DNA from: Scatomonas sp963930955
GTDB lineage: Bacteria; Bacillota; Clostridia; Lachnospirales; Lachnospiraceae
Direction: 5' to 3'
Length of the DNA stretch: 64,000 bases
Assembly (NCBI GenBank): GCA_963930955.1
Contig: OZ006967.1
Span: forward strand, 2,356,001-2,420,000
Shown: positions 32,609-40,980 of the stretch, one piece after another
Numbering within the stretch: the stretch's first letter is position 1
Layout: every line of letters starts with the position of its first letter
Translations under genes and position numbers: made by a program
Notes under the pieces: model-generated
Told to the model about the DNA's origin: nothing
Database searches by the model: none
What the model saw: only the letters and a program-made list of their open reading frames with translations

Positions 32609-33742
32609 TCACTGTATCGCGGTCAATAGGGCTTCTTTCAGCTTCTGTTCGATACTGAGGAGTTCTGTTTCGGCATTCTGGCGGGCGGCGCGGCCCTCCT
32701 GCTGGATCTTGATGGTTTCCTCAATGGTGGAAATCAGATCCGCGTTGACCTTTTTCAGCGTCTCCAGATCCACAATGCCGCGCTCGGATTCCTTCGCCAC
32801 TTCTGTGCTGTTCTGCCTGAGCAGTTCTGCGTTTTTGGTGAGCAGGGTATTGGTGGCGTCGGAAACGCTTCTCTGCATTTTCAGCACGCTCTCCTGCCGG
32901 TGCAGCCCCAGGGCAATGACAATCTGGCTCTTCCACAGCGGAATGGTGCTGAGGATCGCCGTCTGGATCTTATCCACCAGCATTTTGTCGTTGTTCTGGA
33001 TGAGGCGGATCTGCGGCGCTGTCTGGATAGCGACGGTCTTGCTCAGCTTCAGGTCGTGGATCTTTTTTTCAAAGCGGTTTACCGTGTCCTCGAAATCCCG
33101 CACCACCTGGGCGCTCATGGCGTCGCCCTTGGCCGCCGCTTCGGCGCGCAGCTGCGGCAGGGTGGTTTCCTGCAATTCCTGTAGCTTTTCTTCGCCTGCG
33201 GCGATGTAAATTTGCAGCTCCCGGAAGTATTCCAGGTTTTTTTCATACAGCCCGTCGAACATGGTGATGTCCTTGAGCATCTGCATCCGGGCCTGGTCCA
33301 GCTGCTGCTCGATGCGGTCGATCTGCACCTCCAGCTTTTCATACCGCTGCATAAACTTTTTAACGGCCCGGGAGGCGTTTTTCAGGAATGGGATCTTATC
33401 CCAAAAGCCCTCGTCCAGCCCGTCCACATCCACCTCTTTGACCTTCAGCACCAGATCCGACATCAGCTCCCCCACATAGCCGCTGTCCTTACTGCGCACC
33501 TGTGTGAGGATATTGTCAGAAAAGCTGGAAATGTTCCGCTGCGCCCCGACGCCGTACTGAAGCGCAGCCTGAGAATCCATCAGGTCGATGCTGTTTTTGA
33601 CCTCCTCCACCCGTGCTTTCTGCTCCGGACTCAATTCTTCCACCTGAGCGCGCACCGCTTCCACGCTTGCAGGCTTCTGCACTTGCAAGGCGGTATGTCC
33701 TTTACTCTGCATCAAAGCATCCAGTGTGATAGAATCTGCCAT
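32609..33742 (-). CDS. telA: Toxic anion resistance protein, TelA family
   Basis: 377 residues, mostly helical with long coiled coils. It matches TelA/KlaA: SFSDNILTQVRSKDSGYVG, VLKVKEVDVDGL, the central AVKKFMQRYEKLEVQIDRIE and NDKMLVDKIQTAILSTIPLW. TelA proteins are linked to tellurite and envelope-stress (Ter-type) systems, with no known enzymatic activity. Last gene of a four-gene operon, 20 bp after the solute-binding-like gene. Confidence 0.87.
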   Translation of the reverse strand: MADSITLDALMQSKGHTALQVQKPASVEAVRAQVEELSPEQKARVEEVKNSIDLMDSQAALQYGVGAQRNISSFSDNILTQVRSKDSGYVGELMSDLVLKVKEVDVDGLDEGFWDKIPFLKNASRAVKKFMQRYEKLEVQIDRIEQQLDQARMQMLKDITMFDGLYEKNLEYFRELQIYIAAGEEKLQELQETTLPQLRAEAAAKGDAMSAQVVRDFEDTVNRFEKKIHDLKLSKTVAIQTAPQIRLIQNNDKMLVDKIQTAILSTIPLWKSQIVIALGLHRQESVLKMQRSVSDATNTLLTKNAELLRQNSTEVAKESERGIVDLETLKKVNADLISTIEETIKIQQEGRAARQNAETELLSIEQKLKEALLTAIQ

Positions 33743-33762
33743 CTTTTATCTGCTCCTTCCCG

Positions 33763-34818
33763 CTATGAAAGCGCTTTAATGATCCTGTCCATGGTATTGG
33801 CATCCGGCATGGGCGCTACCTGCGTCAATTCCTCGGCAATACCGGACACCCCGAAACGGGCTGCATCCGTGGGGGTATCGTATACGCCGGTACGGAACCC
33901 GTGCTTTTCCCAGGCCAGCCGCTGGATGTCCTCATCCAGCAGGGCATCGATCCCCGCCGTACCGGCCTCATCCAGGGCGATATACACATGGGAGGACCAG
34001 ACGGTGGGCGTTGGATACATTATCACAATGTCCCCCTTGATCTGTTCCCAGGTATCCGGGTTTTCCACGGCGAATTCCAGCAGCTGGTTTTCATAGCCGG
34101 CGATCAGAGGCTTGGCGCCCATGCCGGTCTTCAGAAACTGATCGAACAAATCCGAGGAGGAGCTTTCCATATACCCCAGCTTCTGAAAAATATTTTGCAG
34201 CCGGGGCAGGATCTCCGCCAGATTGCTTTCGTCCGCCACGCCGCCGCAGAGGGTATTGGCCAAAAGCCCGGCGAACATATTGCCGGAATTGGATTTGGTC
34301 GGGTCGGTGGTGCCCACGGAAACATTGCCGTAAAGCTGGGGAAGGCCGATTTCCTCCCAGGTTGTGCCGACTTCTATGGTCTCGGTCAATTTTTCCATGT
34401 CCACCGTGTATACGCCGTTTGTAACGACAGCAAGCCCGCTGTCGACCAAGGCCTGCGCCACGGCGCTGCGGGTATACAGGACGATGGGTGTATTGAGGAT
34501 GATCTCGCTTTTCACCGGGTCTCCATGAACCTGCTTATACAGTTCCAGAGCCGTCTGATTGGAGGGGAATAGGAAATCCCGCCCCTCGGCGTCGTCGGTG
34601 ACCATATCGATGGAACCTGCCTTGGCGTAGTCGATGACCAGCCGATACCTATCCCGCAGGATATCCTGTACCTCCTCGTCTTCCAGCAGGCCGATTTTTT
34701 CGCCGCCCACATAACCGTTGATTTCAGTAACGGTTTGGCTATTACTGATGAATACATAGGCAGCGGCGGCTATGATGACAGCTGCCAGGATGCCCAGCCC
34801 AATGAGCTTGGTTTTCAT
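33763..34818 (-). CDS. Membrane-anchored solute-binding-like protein of the TelA operon
   Basis: 351 residues. An N-terminal hydrophobic helix (IGLGILAAVIIAAAAYVFI) is a signal anchor. The rest resembles the periplasmic-binding fold of extracellular solute-binding proteins (FLFPSNQTALELYKQVHGD, SNSGNMFAGLLANTLCGG). No ABC permease or ATPase is nearby, so it probably does not serve transport. It overlaps the XpaC gene by 4 bp. The ligand is unknown. Confidence 0.7.
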   Translation of the reverse strand: MKTKLIGLGILAAVIIAAAAYVFISNSQTVTEINGYVGGEKIGLLEDEEVQDILRDRYRLVIDYAKAGSIDMVTDDAEGRDFLFPSNQTALELYKQVHGDPVKSEIILNTPIVLYTRSAVAQALVDSGLAVVTNGVYTVDMEKLTETIEVGTTWEEIGLPQLYGNVSVGTTDPTKSNSGNMFAGLLANTLCGGVADESNLAEILPRLQNIFQKLGYMESSSSDLFDQFLKTGMGAKPLIAGYENQLLEFAVENPDTWEQIKGDIVIMYPTPTVWSSHVYIALDEAGTAGIDALLDEDIQRLAWEKHGFRTGVYDTPTDAARFGVSGIAEELTQVAPMPDANTMDRIIKALS

Positions 34819-35423
34819 TTTCCGCCCTCCATTTTCAAGGTGCTTTTCAGGAGTTCGATATCTGCCTCGATATCCAGCAGCTCGCCCTGCATCAGATGGG
34901 CAAACTGCTTTTCAAAGGCGGAGTTCAGCACCGGCAGGGCCTCCGCCGTCTTTTGCAGAATATCGGCGACCTCCCCCGAATGAAGCTCCGTCTCCTGGAA
35001 ATCCACATATCTTGTCAGCAATTTGGCGGCCGTATCCAGATAATAGGTAAAGAAGCGGCGCGCCAGCTTAATTTTGTCTGGATTTTCCTCCAGATAGGTT
35101 AGGATCCGGGCCCCGGTAGCATATAGAGCCTGCGCATCCTGCCGCACAGAGGAAGTTTTGATCTCTTTTACTGCTTTATCAATGTCTGCCAGGTCCGCCT
35201 GGGCATCGTCCAAAAGTTGCCGGATCTCTTCACCGCCAGGCATAGATTCCACATCAATTCCCGCGATTTTCCGGCTGGGCTTGAGCAGGAAAAACAGTCC
35301 GAAATAGATGCCGACACACAGCAGGATGCAGACAATCAGATTCCAATGGCAAAACAGGAACAGCAGCAGGAAGACGATTGCAGCAGCAAAGGAGGAAACG
35401 AGCATTCGCGAAGTCTCTTTCAT
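34815..35423 (-). CDS. xpaC: XpaC-like membrane protein
   Basis: 202 residues. Two N-terminal membrane helices (SSFAAAIVFLLLFLFCHWNL, ILLCVGIYFGLFFLL) are followed by a helical cytosolic domain (DIDKAVKEIKTSSVRQDAQA, YYLDTAAKLLTRYVDF). It matches the XpaC family (5-bromo-4-chloroindolyl phosphate hydrolysis), which is typically found next to telA. The name comes from a phenotype; the true activity is unknown. It is joined to its neighbours by 1-bp and 4-bp overlaps. Confidence 0.82.
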   Translation of the reverse strand: MKETSRMLVSSFAAAIVFLLLFLFCHWNLIVCILLCVGIYFGLFFLLKPSRKIAGIDVESMPGGEEIRQLLDDAQADLADIDKAVKEIKTSSVRQDAQALYATGARILTYLEENPDKIKLARRFFTYYLDTAAKLLTRYVDFQETELHSGEVADILQKTAEALPVLNSAFEKQFAHLMQGELLDIEADIELLKSTLKMEGGK

Positions 35424-37030
35424 CAGTTATACCCCTTTACGCTGCGGAACGCCTCCGTCAGATTCTCCCGGCCGTCGAACACCCGGGCATTGGTATACCG
35501 CGCCAGCTCCTCCAGTTGGGTTTCGTCAGCGTCTCCAAACATGATGGAGAAGACCGGGACCTCAGTTCCAAGCCCGGCGTAAGCCGCCTCAAAATCGGAC
35601 AGGGACCCGCTGGACTGCCCGTCGGTGAGCAGGATGATCGCCGGCGTATACTGCGACAGATCATATTCTCCCAGCAGCTCAATCCCCCGCACGGCGGCCG
35701 CGTACATATCGGTACCGCCGCCTACTTCCTGGTTTTCCACTTTGTCATAAAGCGCTTCCAGCTCGCTGCCGTTGCCTGTGGCCGTATAAGTGTCGATCAC
35801 GCCCCCGTTAAAGGGAATAAGGATATTCACCTCGTTTTCTGATGCCTGCAAGAAGTTTTTCCGGGCGTTCTCCTGGATGAGCAGCTGCTCCATGGCCTGA
35901 ACCAGCTGTTCATTTCCCTCGCCGCTCATACTGCCGGAGTAGTCCAGGCAGTACACGGTAAGGGAAGGCTTGCGGAAATCGGTTTGGTATAGATTTAGGC
36001 ATTCAAACAGAACATCGGCAGCTGGCATTTTGATGGGGGAGAGCACCCGGTCGGGCTGCAGGCCCCAGTCGGCCCGGAATACATCCTTGTTTTTCTCCGA
36101 AACCCCGGTGTAGCCAGAACGGCGGCCGGTGCGCTGGATCTCGTCCTGCACATCCTCCGACAGCAGGTATTCCTGCAATTTTAAAAACAGTTCCTCCTGG
36201 CCATCGTCCCCTTTGTCCACATAGCCCAGGGGCGAATCCGCCAGCGAAAGACCGTCATAGGGGTACACTACATACAGCGGCTCCTCGCCACGCTCTTCCA
36301 GTTCCCGGTTGGCCTGGATGACCAGGCACTCGTAGTTCACCATAGCGTCATAATCGCCCTGCAAGAACATATCCTTCAGCCAGTCCGAGCTGCCGGAGGA
36401 GCGGTCCACGCCGGAGAGAAGCTCCTGCATTTGCGCCCTCAGTTCGTCACTCTGCAGATCCTCCGATGTGATGACTTCCGGGTTGCCCAGGAGCGCGTAC
36501 AAAAATCCGATATACGCGCTGGCGCCGGAATTGGACTGAGTGGCGCTGGTCATGCAGAAGCGGAGTTTTCCGTTCCGGATCGCCTCAAGAAGGTCGTTTA
36601 CCGACACCTCCCGCCCCACAAATCCCAGCTCCTCCGCCAGGCTTTTGCGGATACCGAACACCACCGGCGAAATGGAGATGGATTCCGCGTGCTTGATCCG
36701 GTGTTCCGTATCCCCCACCGTCAGCCACAGGCTGCTGGCCGGCCACACGGCGTCATAGGGGATGTCTTCCTCTCCCAGTAGACGCATGATATCCAGCGAG
36801 CCCATATAGGTCATCTCAATGCGCACATGCTCCCTGTCGGAAAACTCCTCCAAGATCGGTTCCAGTTCGGAATTTTCCGATCCGGAAACAATACGCAGCA
36901 CCGAGCTACCACCACCCAAAACCGTGTCGGCTTCACCTCCGTCCGTGCTTCCTACATTGCAGCCGCTGAACATTGTCAGTATCACGAAAATAGACAGCAG
37001 ACAACCAATAAAGCCCCTTTTCATTTTCAT
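35423..37030 (-). CDS. Lipoprotein with solute-binding and VWA domains
   Basis: 535 residues starting at ATG 37030 after AAGGGG. A signal peptide ends in a lipobox (MFSGC), so it is lipid-anchored outside. Residues about 40-320 resemble a solute-binding protein (PYDAVWPASSLW). The C-terminal VWA domain has a full MIDAS: DYSGSMS near 366, the Thr in GGGTDMY and the Asp in LLTDGQSS. VWA domains bind partners through a divalent cation. It heads the operon vwa-xpaC-sbp-telA. A role as surface sensor in a stress response is inferred. Confidence 0.83.
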   Translation of the reverse strand: MKMKRGFIGCLLSIFVILTMFSGCNVGSTDGGEADTVLGGGSSVLRIVSGSENSELEPILEEFSDREHVRIEMTYMGSLDIMRLLGEEDIPYDAVWPASSLWLTVGDTEHRIKHAESISISPVVFGIRKSLAEELGFVGREVSVNDLLEAIRNGKLRFCMTSATQSNSGASAYIGFLYALLGNPEVITSEDLQSDELRAQMQELLSGVDRSSGSSDWLKDMFLQGDYDAMVNYECLVIQANRELEERGEEPLYVVYPYDGLSLADSPLGYVDKGDDGQEELFLKLQEYLLSEDVQDEIQRTGRRSGYTGVSEKNKDVFRADWGLQPDRVLSPIKMPAADVLFECLNLYQTDFRKPSLTVYCLDYSGSMSGEGNEQLVQAMEQLLIQENARKNFLQASENEVNILIPFNGGVIDTYTATGNGSELEALYDKVENQEVGGGTDMYAAAVRGIELLGEYDLSQYTPAIILLTDGQSSGSLSDFEAAYAGLGTEVPVFSIMFGDADETQLEELARYTNARVFDGRENLTEAFRSVKGYN

Positions 37031-37428
37031 AGTGAGACCCCTTCCTTTGCCAACATTCGTATATTGCAAAGTAAATATTTTTTACAATTACAACAACCCA
37101 TTATTACAACAATCCATTATATTTTACCATGCGTCGTGTAAAATCTGCTACCTCAGCAAGGTAAAAGATATGTATATTTGGAGCAGTATGTGGATGGAGG
37201 GCATAGAATAAAACAAAGATGCTGAACTTGACGACACCGCAAAAAATAGACGATATCGCAAACAACAAGGCTGAGAAGCATCTTTTCCTAACAGAATGAA
37301 AAACGCCACATACAGCGGCAGAAATGTCTCAAAATTGACCCGAAATCACACACAAAAGCGCTGATATATGCCACACCCCCTTTGGCAGAGAGTAATTCTC
37401 GATTTCTCTTAAAGATTCGTAATAGGTA
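37031..37428. other. Regulatory gap between divergent VWA and XRE operons
   Basis: About 400 AT-rich bases without a gene. It must hold the promoter of the minus-strand vwa operon. A long-range inverted pair AAGATGCT/AGCATCTT is at 37216-37285. Sequence just upstream of the XRE gene holds the promoter listed separately. Confidence 0.5.
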
Positions 37429-37457
37429 TTGTAATTATCTCTGATTTGTATTATACT
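37429..37457 (+). promoter_or_regulatory. Sigma-A-type promoter of XRE-recombinase operon
   Basis: TTGTAA at 37429 and TATACT at 37452 with a 17-base spacer, a near-consensus vegetative promoter. It is about 29 bases upstream of the GTG start of the regulator and likely autoregulated by it. Confidence 0.65.
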
Positions 37458-37485
37458 ATATTCAATATGAATTGGAGGTGCTTTG

Positions 37486-37833
37486 GTGAATACAGTTGGT
37501 GAGCGTTTGAAAACCCTGCGCGAAGGGATGGGACTTTCGCAAAAGAAGATGGCTGAGCTGCTGGATGTGACCCAGCCGAGCATCAACCGGTATGAACACG
37601 GGAAAGCGGTTCCTATTGAGGTTCTAATCGGGTATGCGGACTATTTTGATGTCTCGATGGACTATATCACCTGCCGCTGTGATGAGCCACAGGGCAAGCT
37701 GTATCAGGCACGACCGCCGATCTCCGACAATCCGGAATTGGGGAAGTTTATCGAGATGTGCTTTGACCCACATTCTCCGATGAACGGGCGGTTGAAAGAG
37801 GCCCTGTTCCGCATGATGGAGGGCAAGCAATGA
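37486..37833 (+). CDS. XRE-family regulator of the nested element
   Basis: 115 residues from GTG 37486, 7 nt after GGAGG. Helix-turn-helix: RLKTLREGMGLSQKKMAELL, then VTQPSINRYEHGKAVP. The C-terminal half is a short conserved segment (ELGKFIEMCFDPHSPMNGRL). Its stop overlaps the recombinase ATG (ATGA), so regulator and recombinase are coupled. Likely represses excision/integration genes. Confidence 0.85.
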   Translation: MNTVGERLKTLREGMGLSQKKMAELLDVTQPSINRYEHGKAVPIEVLIGYADYFDVSMDYITCRCDEPQGKLYQARPPISDNPELGKFIEMCFDPHSPMNGRLKEALFRMMEGKQ

Positions 37834-39695
37834 AAGCTGTGATTTACGCCCGATATTCTTCCGATAATCAGAGAGAAGCAAGTATTGAAGGACAAATCCG
37901 GGAGTGTACCGCCTTTGCCGAAAAGAACGGGATCACAGTCCTGCGGCACTATATCGACCGAGCTATTTCCGCTAAGACGGATAACCGGCCTGAATTTCAG
38001 AATATGATTAAAGACAGCAATAAAAAGCTGTTTGATATGATCATTGTCTGGAAACTTGACCGGTTTGCCCGGAACCGCTACGACAGCGCCCGGTATAAAG
38101 CGCAGCTCAAGAAAAATGGTGTGAAAGTGGTTTCCGCTACGGAGGTCATTTCAGACGGCGCGGAGGGGATCATTCTGGAATCCATGCTGGAAGGTTTTGC
38201 CGAGTACTATTCGGTTGACCTCTCCGAAAAAGTCGTGCGCGGCATGACCGACAATGCTCTGAAATGTATGTTTAACGGCGGGACGCTGCCGATGGGGTAT
38301 GTGATTGACGCGGAACAGCATTTCCAGATCGACCCGGTCACGGCACCGTATATTCTGGACGCTTTCAAACAGTATGACGAAGGCGCGACTATGACGCAGA
38401 TTCGGGACTGGCTCAACGAGCAGGGCATGAAAAATACCCGTGGAAATCCCCTGACCTACAACAGCGTACAGCACCTATTGAAAAACCGCCGCTACATTGG
38501 CGAATATCAGTACAGGGATATTCTCATTCCTGATGGCATACCTGCTATCGTACCGAAAGACCTTTTTGACCGGGTACAGGCCAAAATGGAGAAAAACAAG
38601 AAAGCCCCGGCTCGTCACAAGGCTGAGGACGATTATCTGCTGACAACCAAATTGTTCTGCGGGTACTGTGGAGCCTATCTCTGTGGCGAAAGCGGCACCA
38701 GCCGCACCGGAGTTGTCCACCACTATTACAAGTGCGTTTCGGTAAAAAAGAAGCGCAAGGAATGCCACAAAAAGCCGGTTAAGAAGGGTTGGATTGAGGA
38801 TTTGGTTGTCTCCGAGACCATGAAGATGATCATGGATGACGATGCAATCGAAGCTATCGTTTCGATGCTCATGGAGCTGCAGGAACAGGACAACACCAAT
38901 ATTCCCCTGTACGAACGACAGTTACAGGAAACGAATACCAAGATTCGCAACTTGATAAATGCGATCCAACAGGGTGTTTTGACCAAATCCACGAAAGAGA
39001 GCCTTGAAGAATTGGAGGCGGCAAAAGAAGAATTGGAAACCCGTCTTGCCAATGAGCAGTTGTCCAAACCTCCCAAGATCAGCGCCGAATTTATGACCTT
39101 CTGGCTCCACCGTTTCCGCAAGTTGGATGTCACCAAGCAGAGCCACCGGAAAATGCTGATAGACACCTTTATCAATGCGATTTATCTTTACGATGATAAA
39201 ATGCTGATCACCTTTAACTACAAGGATGGAACGAAGAAAATCACTTTCAGCGAGATACAGGAAGCCTCTAAAAGGGATGCTTCTGGTTCGGATTTGGAAT
39301 GCTCACCGGCACAGCATGGCAAACAGTTCCACAGCCGCTTCATAGGTACGCTTCGCCACAGCCTTTGCCGTTGCAGTATCGGAGCAGGTAAAATTCGCCC
39401 CGCTTGTGTACTTGACACAAGCAGGCTCGCACATCTCCACCCCAATATGGGTATTGTTCCCGCTGCCCTTGTTTCCGGATCCGCAGTGCCAGCCCCGGTG
39501 GTTCCAGGGAAGGGTCTGATATACCGTCCCGTCATTCCCATCAATAAACCCGTGCACACAGGCATTATCATAGGACGGGCTGTTCCAGGAATTGATAAAC
39601 ACGGATGCCTTGGGCTGGGGACAGCCCACCGAGTGGAGCATCAGCCCCTTCACCGTAATCTTTCTCCCCGCCGTATAGCAGGGATTTTTCGTTAA
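37830..39695 (+). CDS. Serine recombinase of the nested element; 3' end altered by integration
   Basis: Open for 621 codons in this state. Native sequence runs to the crossover at 39307 (about 492 codons); the last 129 codons are antisense lysin and not recombinase. Catalytic Ser in IYARYSSDNQ near 9; RFARNRYDSARYK; recombinase domain TMTQIRDWLNEQGMKNTRG; zinc ribbon CGYCGAYLCGE and CVSVKKKRKECH; coiled coil near 360-400. It integrates the element by Ser-mediated exchange at a CC dinucleotide. In the circle the gene would end at 27962 with 54 other codons. Confidence 0.88.
   Translation: MKAVIYARYSSDNQREASIEGQIRECTAFAEKNGITVLRHYIDRAISAKTDNRPEFQNMIKDSNKKLFDMIIVWKLDRFARNRYDSARYKAQLKKNGVKVVSATEVISDGAEGIILESMLEGFAEYYSVDLSEKVVRGMTDNALKCMFNGGTLPMGYVIDAEQHFQIDPVTAPYILDAFKQYDEGATMTQIRDWLNEQGMKNTRGNPLTYNSVQHLLKNRRYIGEYQYRDILIPDGIPAIVPKDLFDRVQAKMEKNKKAPARHKAEDDYLLTTKLFCGYCGAYLCGESGTSRTGVVHHYYKCVSVKKKRKECHKKPVKKGWIEDLVVSETMKMIMDDDAIEAIVSMLMELQEQDNTNIPLYERQLQETNTKIRNLINAIQQGVLTKSTKESLEELEAAKEELETRLANEQLSKPPKISAEFMTFWLHRFRKLDVTKQSHRKMLIDTFINAIYLYDDKMLITFNYKDGTKKITFSEIQEASKRDASGSDLECSPAQHGKQFHSRFIGTLRHSLCRCSIGAGKIRPACVLDTSRLAHLHPNMGIVPAALVSGSAVPAPVVPGKGLIYRPVIPINKPVHTGIIIGRAVPGIDKHGCLGLGTAHRVEHQPLHRNLSPRRIAGIFR
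39283..39310. other. attR-side junction of nested element
   Basis: Element sequence CTGGTTCGGATTTGGAATG, then CTCA, leads to the crossover dinucleotide CC (39306-39307), after which lysin sequence GGCACAGCATGG follows. The arm CTGGTTCGGATT is inverted relative to the arm at 27816-27827, giving an imperfectly palindromic attP in the circle, as expected for serine recombinases. Confidence 0.75.
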
Positions 39696-39716
39696 AATGC
39701 TCTGTACAAGCTTCAT
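39303..39716 (-). pseudogene. Endolysin, 5' part (split by nested element)
   Basis: 137 codons: the N-terminal half of an amidase_2 (N-acetylmuramoyl-L-alanine amidase) domain. It has the first zinc-ligand-type His in VKGLMLHSVGCPQP, then VHGFIDGNDGTVYQTLPWNH and NTHIGVEMCEP. It stops immediately after the junction Arg codon. Without the downstream part (26709-27799) it lacks the last zinc ligand and wall-binding domains, so it should be inactive. It is directly downstream of the holin. Confidence 0.85.
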
Positions 39717-40139
39717 CTATTTCTCCTCCGTTTCTATTTTTTCCGCCCTGTCATGGAGCTGCTCTAATACCGTTTTGACCCTTTCCGGAATGGGAAGTCC
39801 CAGATGCCCTGCATTCTCCAGCAGGCTCACGCCTTCATTGGAGATGTAGAAAAAGATCACCGCTGTCCGTAAGACCGCCCCGGTGCCGACCACCTGCACA
39901 TCGATGATATTGGCAATGCCGACCAGCAGGAAAATCAGCACCTTGCGGAAGATCCCTTTAAAGCCGACCGCGCTGGATAACTTCCTGTCGATGACGGCGC
40001 ACATCACACCCGTGATGTAGTCGATCGCCACAAAGGCGATGAGCGCATAAAGCAGGCCGTCACAGCCGCCAAGGAAGTACCCAAGCCAGCCGCCCACAGC
40101 GGTAAAGATGAATTGGATGGTGTTCCAAAATTCTTTCAT
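39717..40139 (-). CDS. Phage holin
   Basis: 140 residues from ATG 40139 after GAGGG. Three to four hydrophobic helices (FIFTAVGGWLGYFLGG, YALIAFVAIDYITGV, ILIFL..GIANIIDV, TAVIFFYISNEG) and a charged C-terminus, as in the phage holin/toxin secretion (phi LC3/Cph1) family. It forms membrane lesions for lysin release. It stays intact while the adjacent lysin is split. Confidence 0.87.
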   Translation of the reverse strand: MKEFWNTIQFIFTAVGGWLGYFLGGCDGLLYALIAFVAIDYITGVMCAVIDRKLSSAVGFKGIFRKVLIFLLVGIANIIDVQVVGTGAVLRTAVIFFYISNEGVSLLENAGHLGLPIPERVKTVLEQLHDRAEKIETEEK

Positions 40140-40334
40140 AACGAAATCCCTCTCTTTCCTGAACGAAAAAGGACGCCCTATAAGAGCGCCCGTCTGTAAG
40201 TTTCTATATACAGTGCCTTCCCGCACAATTCTGCGGGTAAAGATTTGTGCAGTTTATGGCACAAAATTAGGTTGCTATTCCTGCCGGACAGAGTGATAGA
40301 TACAATCACAAAAACCGCAGGAAGGAGGTCAAAA

Positions 40335-40634
40335 ATGTTTACTGCGAAGGAACTGAAAAACATTGATGCCGGGTACTTTTCCGTCATCGCATCCGGCGGA
40401 TGTACCCTTACGCTCCAGTCAAGGAATACCGGCCACTGTTGGCACATCCTGCTGCAGGAGTACCCGCATTTCAGAAGCTGTCTGATCTACCACACCCATC
40501 GCAGGGGAACACCCTATCACGAGCATGGCCACGAAGCCACGCTTTCCGGCTGTCTCGGCCAGATCCGAAACCACGATGCCTGCTGGCTTTCCAGGAAAAG
40601 CCGCCGTAAACTGCACAAGGAGGTACGCCCATGA
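40335..40634 (+). CDS. Small protein coupled to SymE-like gene
   Basis: 99 residues from ATG 40335, 6 nt after GGAGG. It reads MFTAKELKNIDAGYFSVIAS, then LQSRNTGHCWHILLQE. It is His-rich (YHEHGHE, HTHRRG). Not recognised. It overlaps the SymE-like gene by 4 bp and is opposite to the surrounding late phage genes, so the pair is a cargo unit with its own promoter. Confidence 0.7.
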   Translation: MFTAKELKNIDAGYFSVIASGGCTLTLQSRNTGHCWHILLQEYPHFRSCLIYHTHRRGTPYHEHGHEATLSGCLGQIRNHDACWLSRKSRRKLHKEVRP

Positions 40635-40963
40635 AACAGAAAAACATCAAAGTCGCATACACCAGCCGCTGCACCGGCGGCTCCTATACCCAGGTCCCGA
40701 AGATCCAGATGGAGGGCAGATGGCTTGAAGAGCTTGGCTTTTCCATCGGCAGCACCATCGTAGTAGAGTATGACGAAGGTTCCATCTGTATCCGGCAGAT
40801 GACGGAGGAGGAACTGGCTGACTGCCGGAGGGAACAACTTAAAAAGGAACTTGCAGCCAAATCCGCATCCATCCGCAAACTCCAAAAAAACCTGAACGGG
40901 GATCTCCAGGCACTTTCCCTTGTAGCGGAAAGTCCCCACGGCTACCGCCCCCGAACGAAATGA
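40631..40963 (+). CDS. SymE-like toxin-family protein
   Basis: 110 residues with GGAGG 7 nt upstream. The N-terminal half (IQMEGRWLEELGFSIGSTIV, then VEYDEGSICIRQM) is the SymE/AbrB-like swapped-hairpin fold. The C-terminal half is a basic coiled coil. SymE proteins are type I toxin-antitoxin toxins that affect RNA or nucleoid. No antisense RNA was identified here. The stop lies 18 bp from the convergent phage gene. Confidence 0.75.
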   Translation: MKQKNIKVAYTSRCTGGSYTQVPKIQMEGRWLEELGFSIGSTIVVEYDEGSICIRQMTEEELADCRREQLKKELAAKSASIRKLQKNLNGDLQALSLVAESPHGYRPRTK

Positions 40964-40980
40964 CCTGATAATCCCCCGAC

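Noticed and set aside
39308..39695. Last 129 codons of the recombinase frame as a true domain
   Set aside because: They are antisense to the lysin 5' part and follow the attachment core, so they are an accident of integration.
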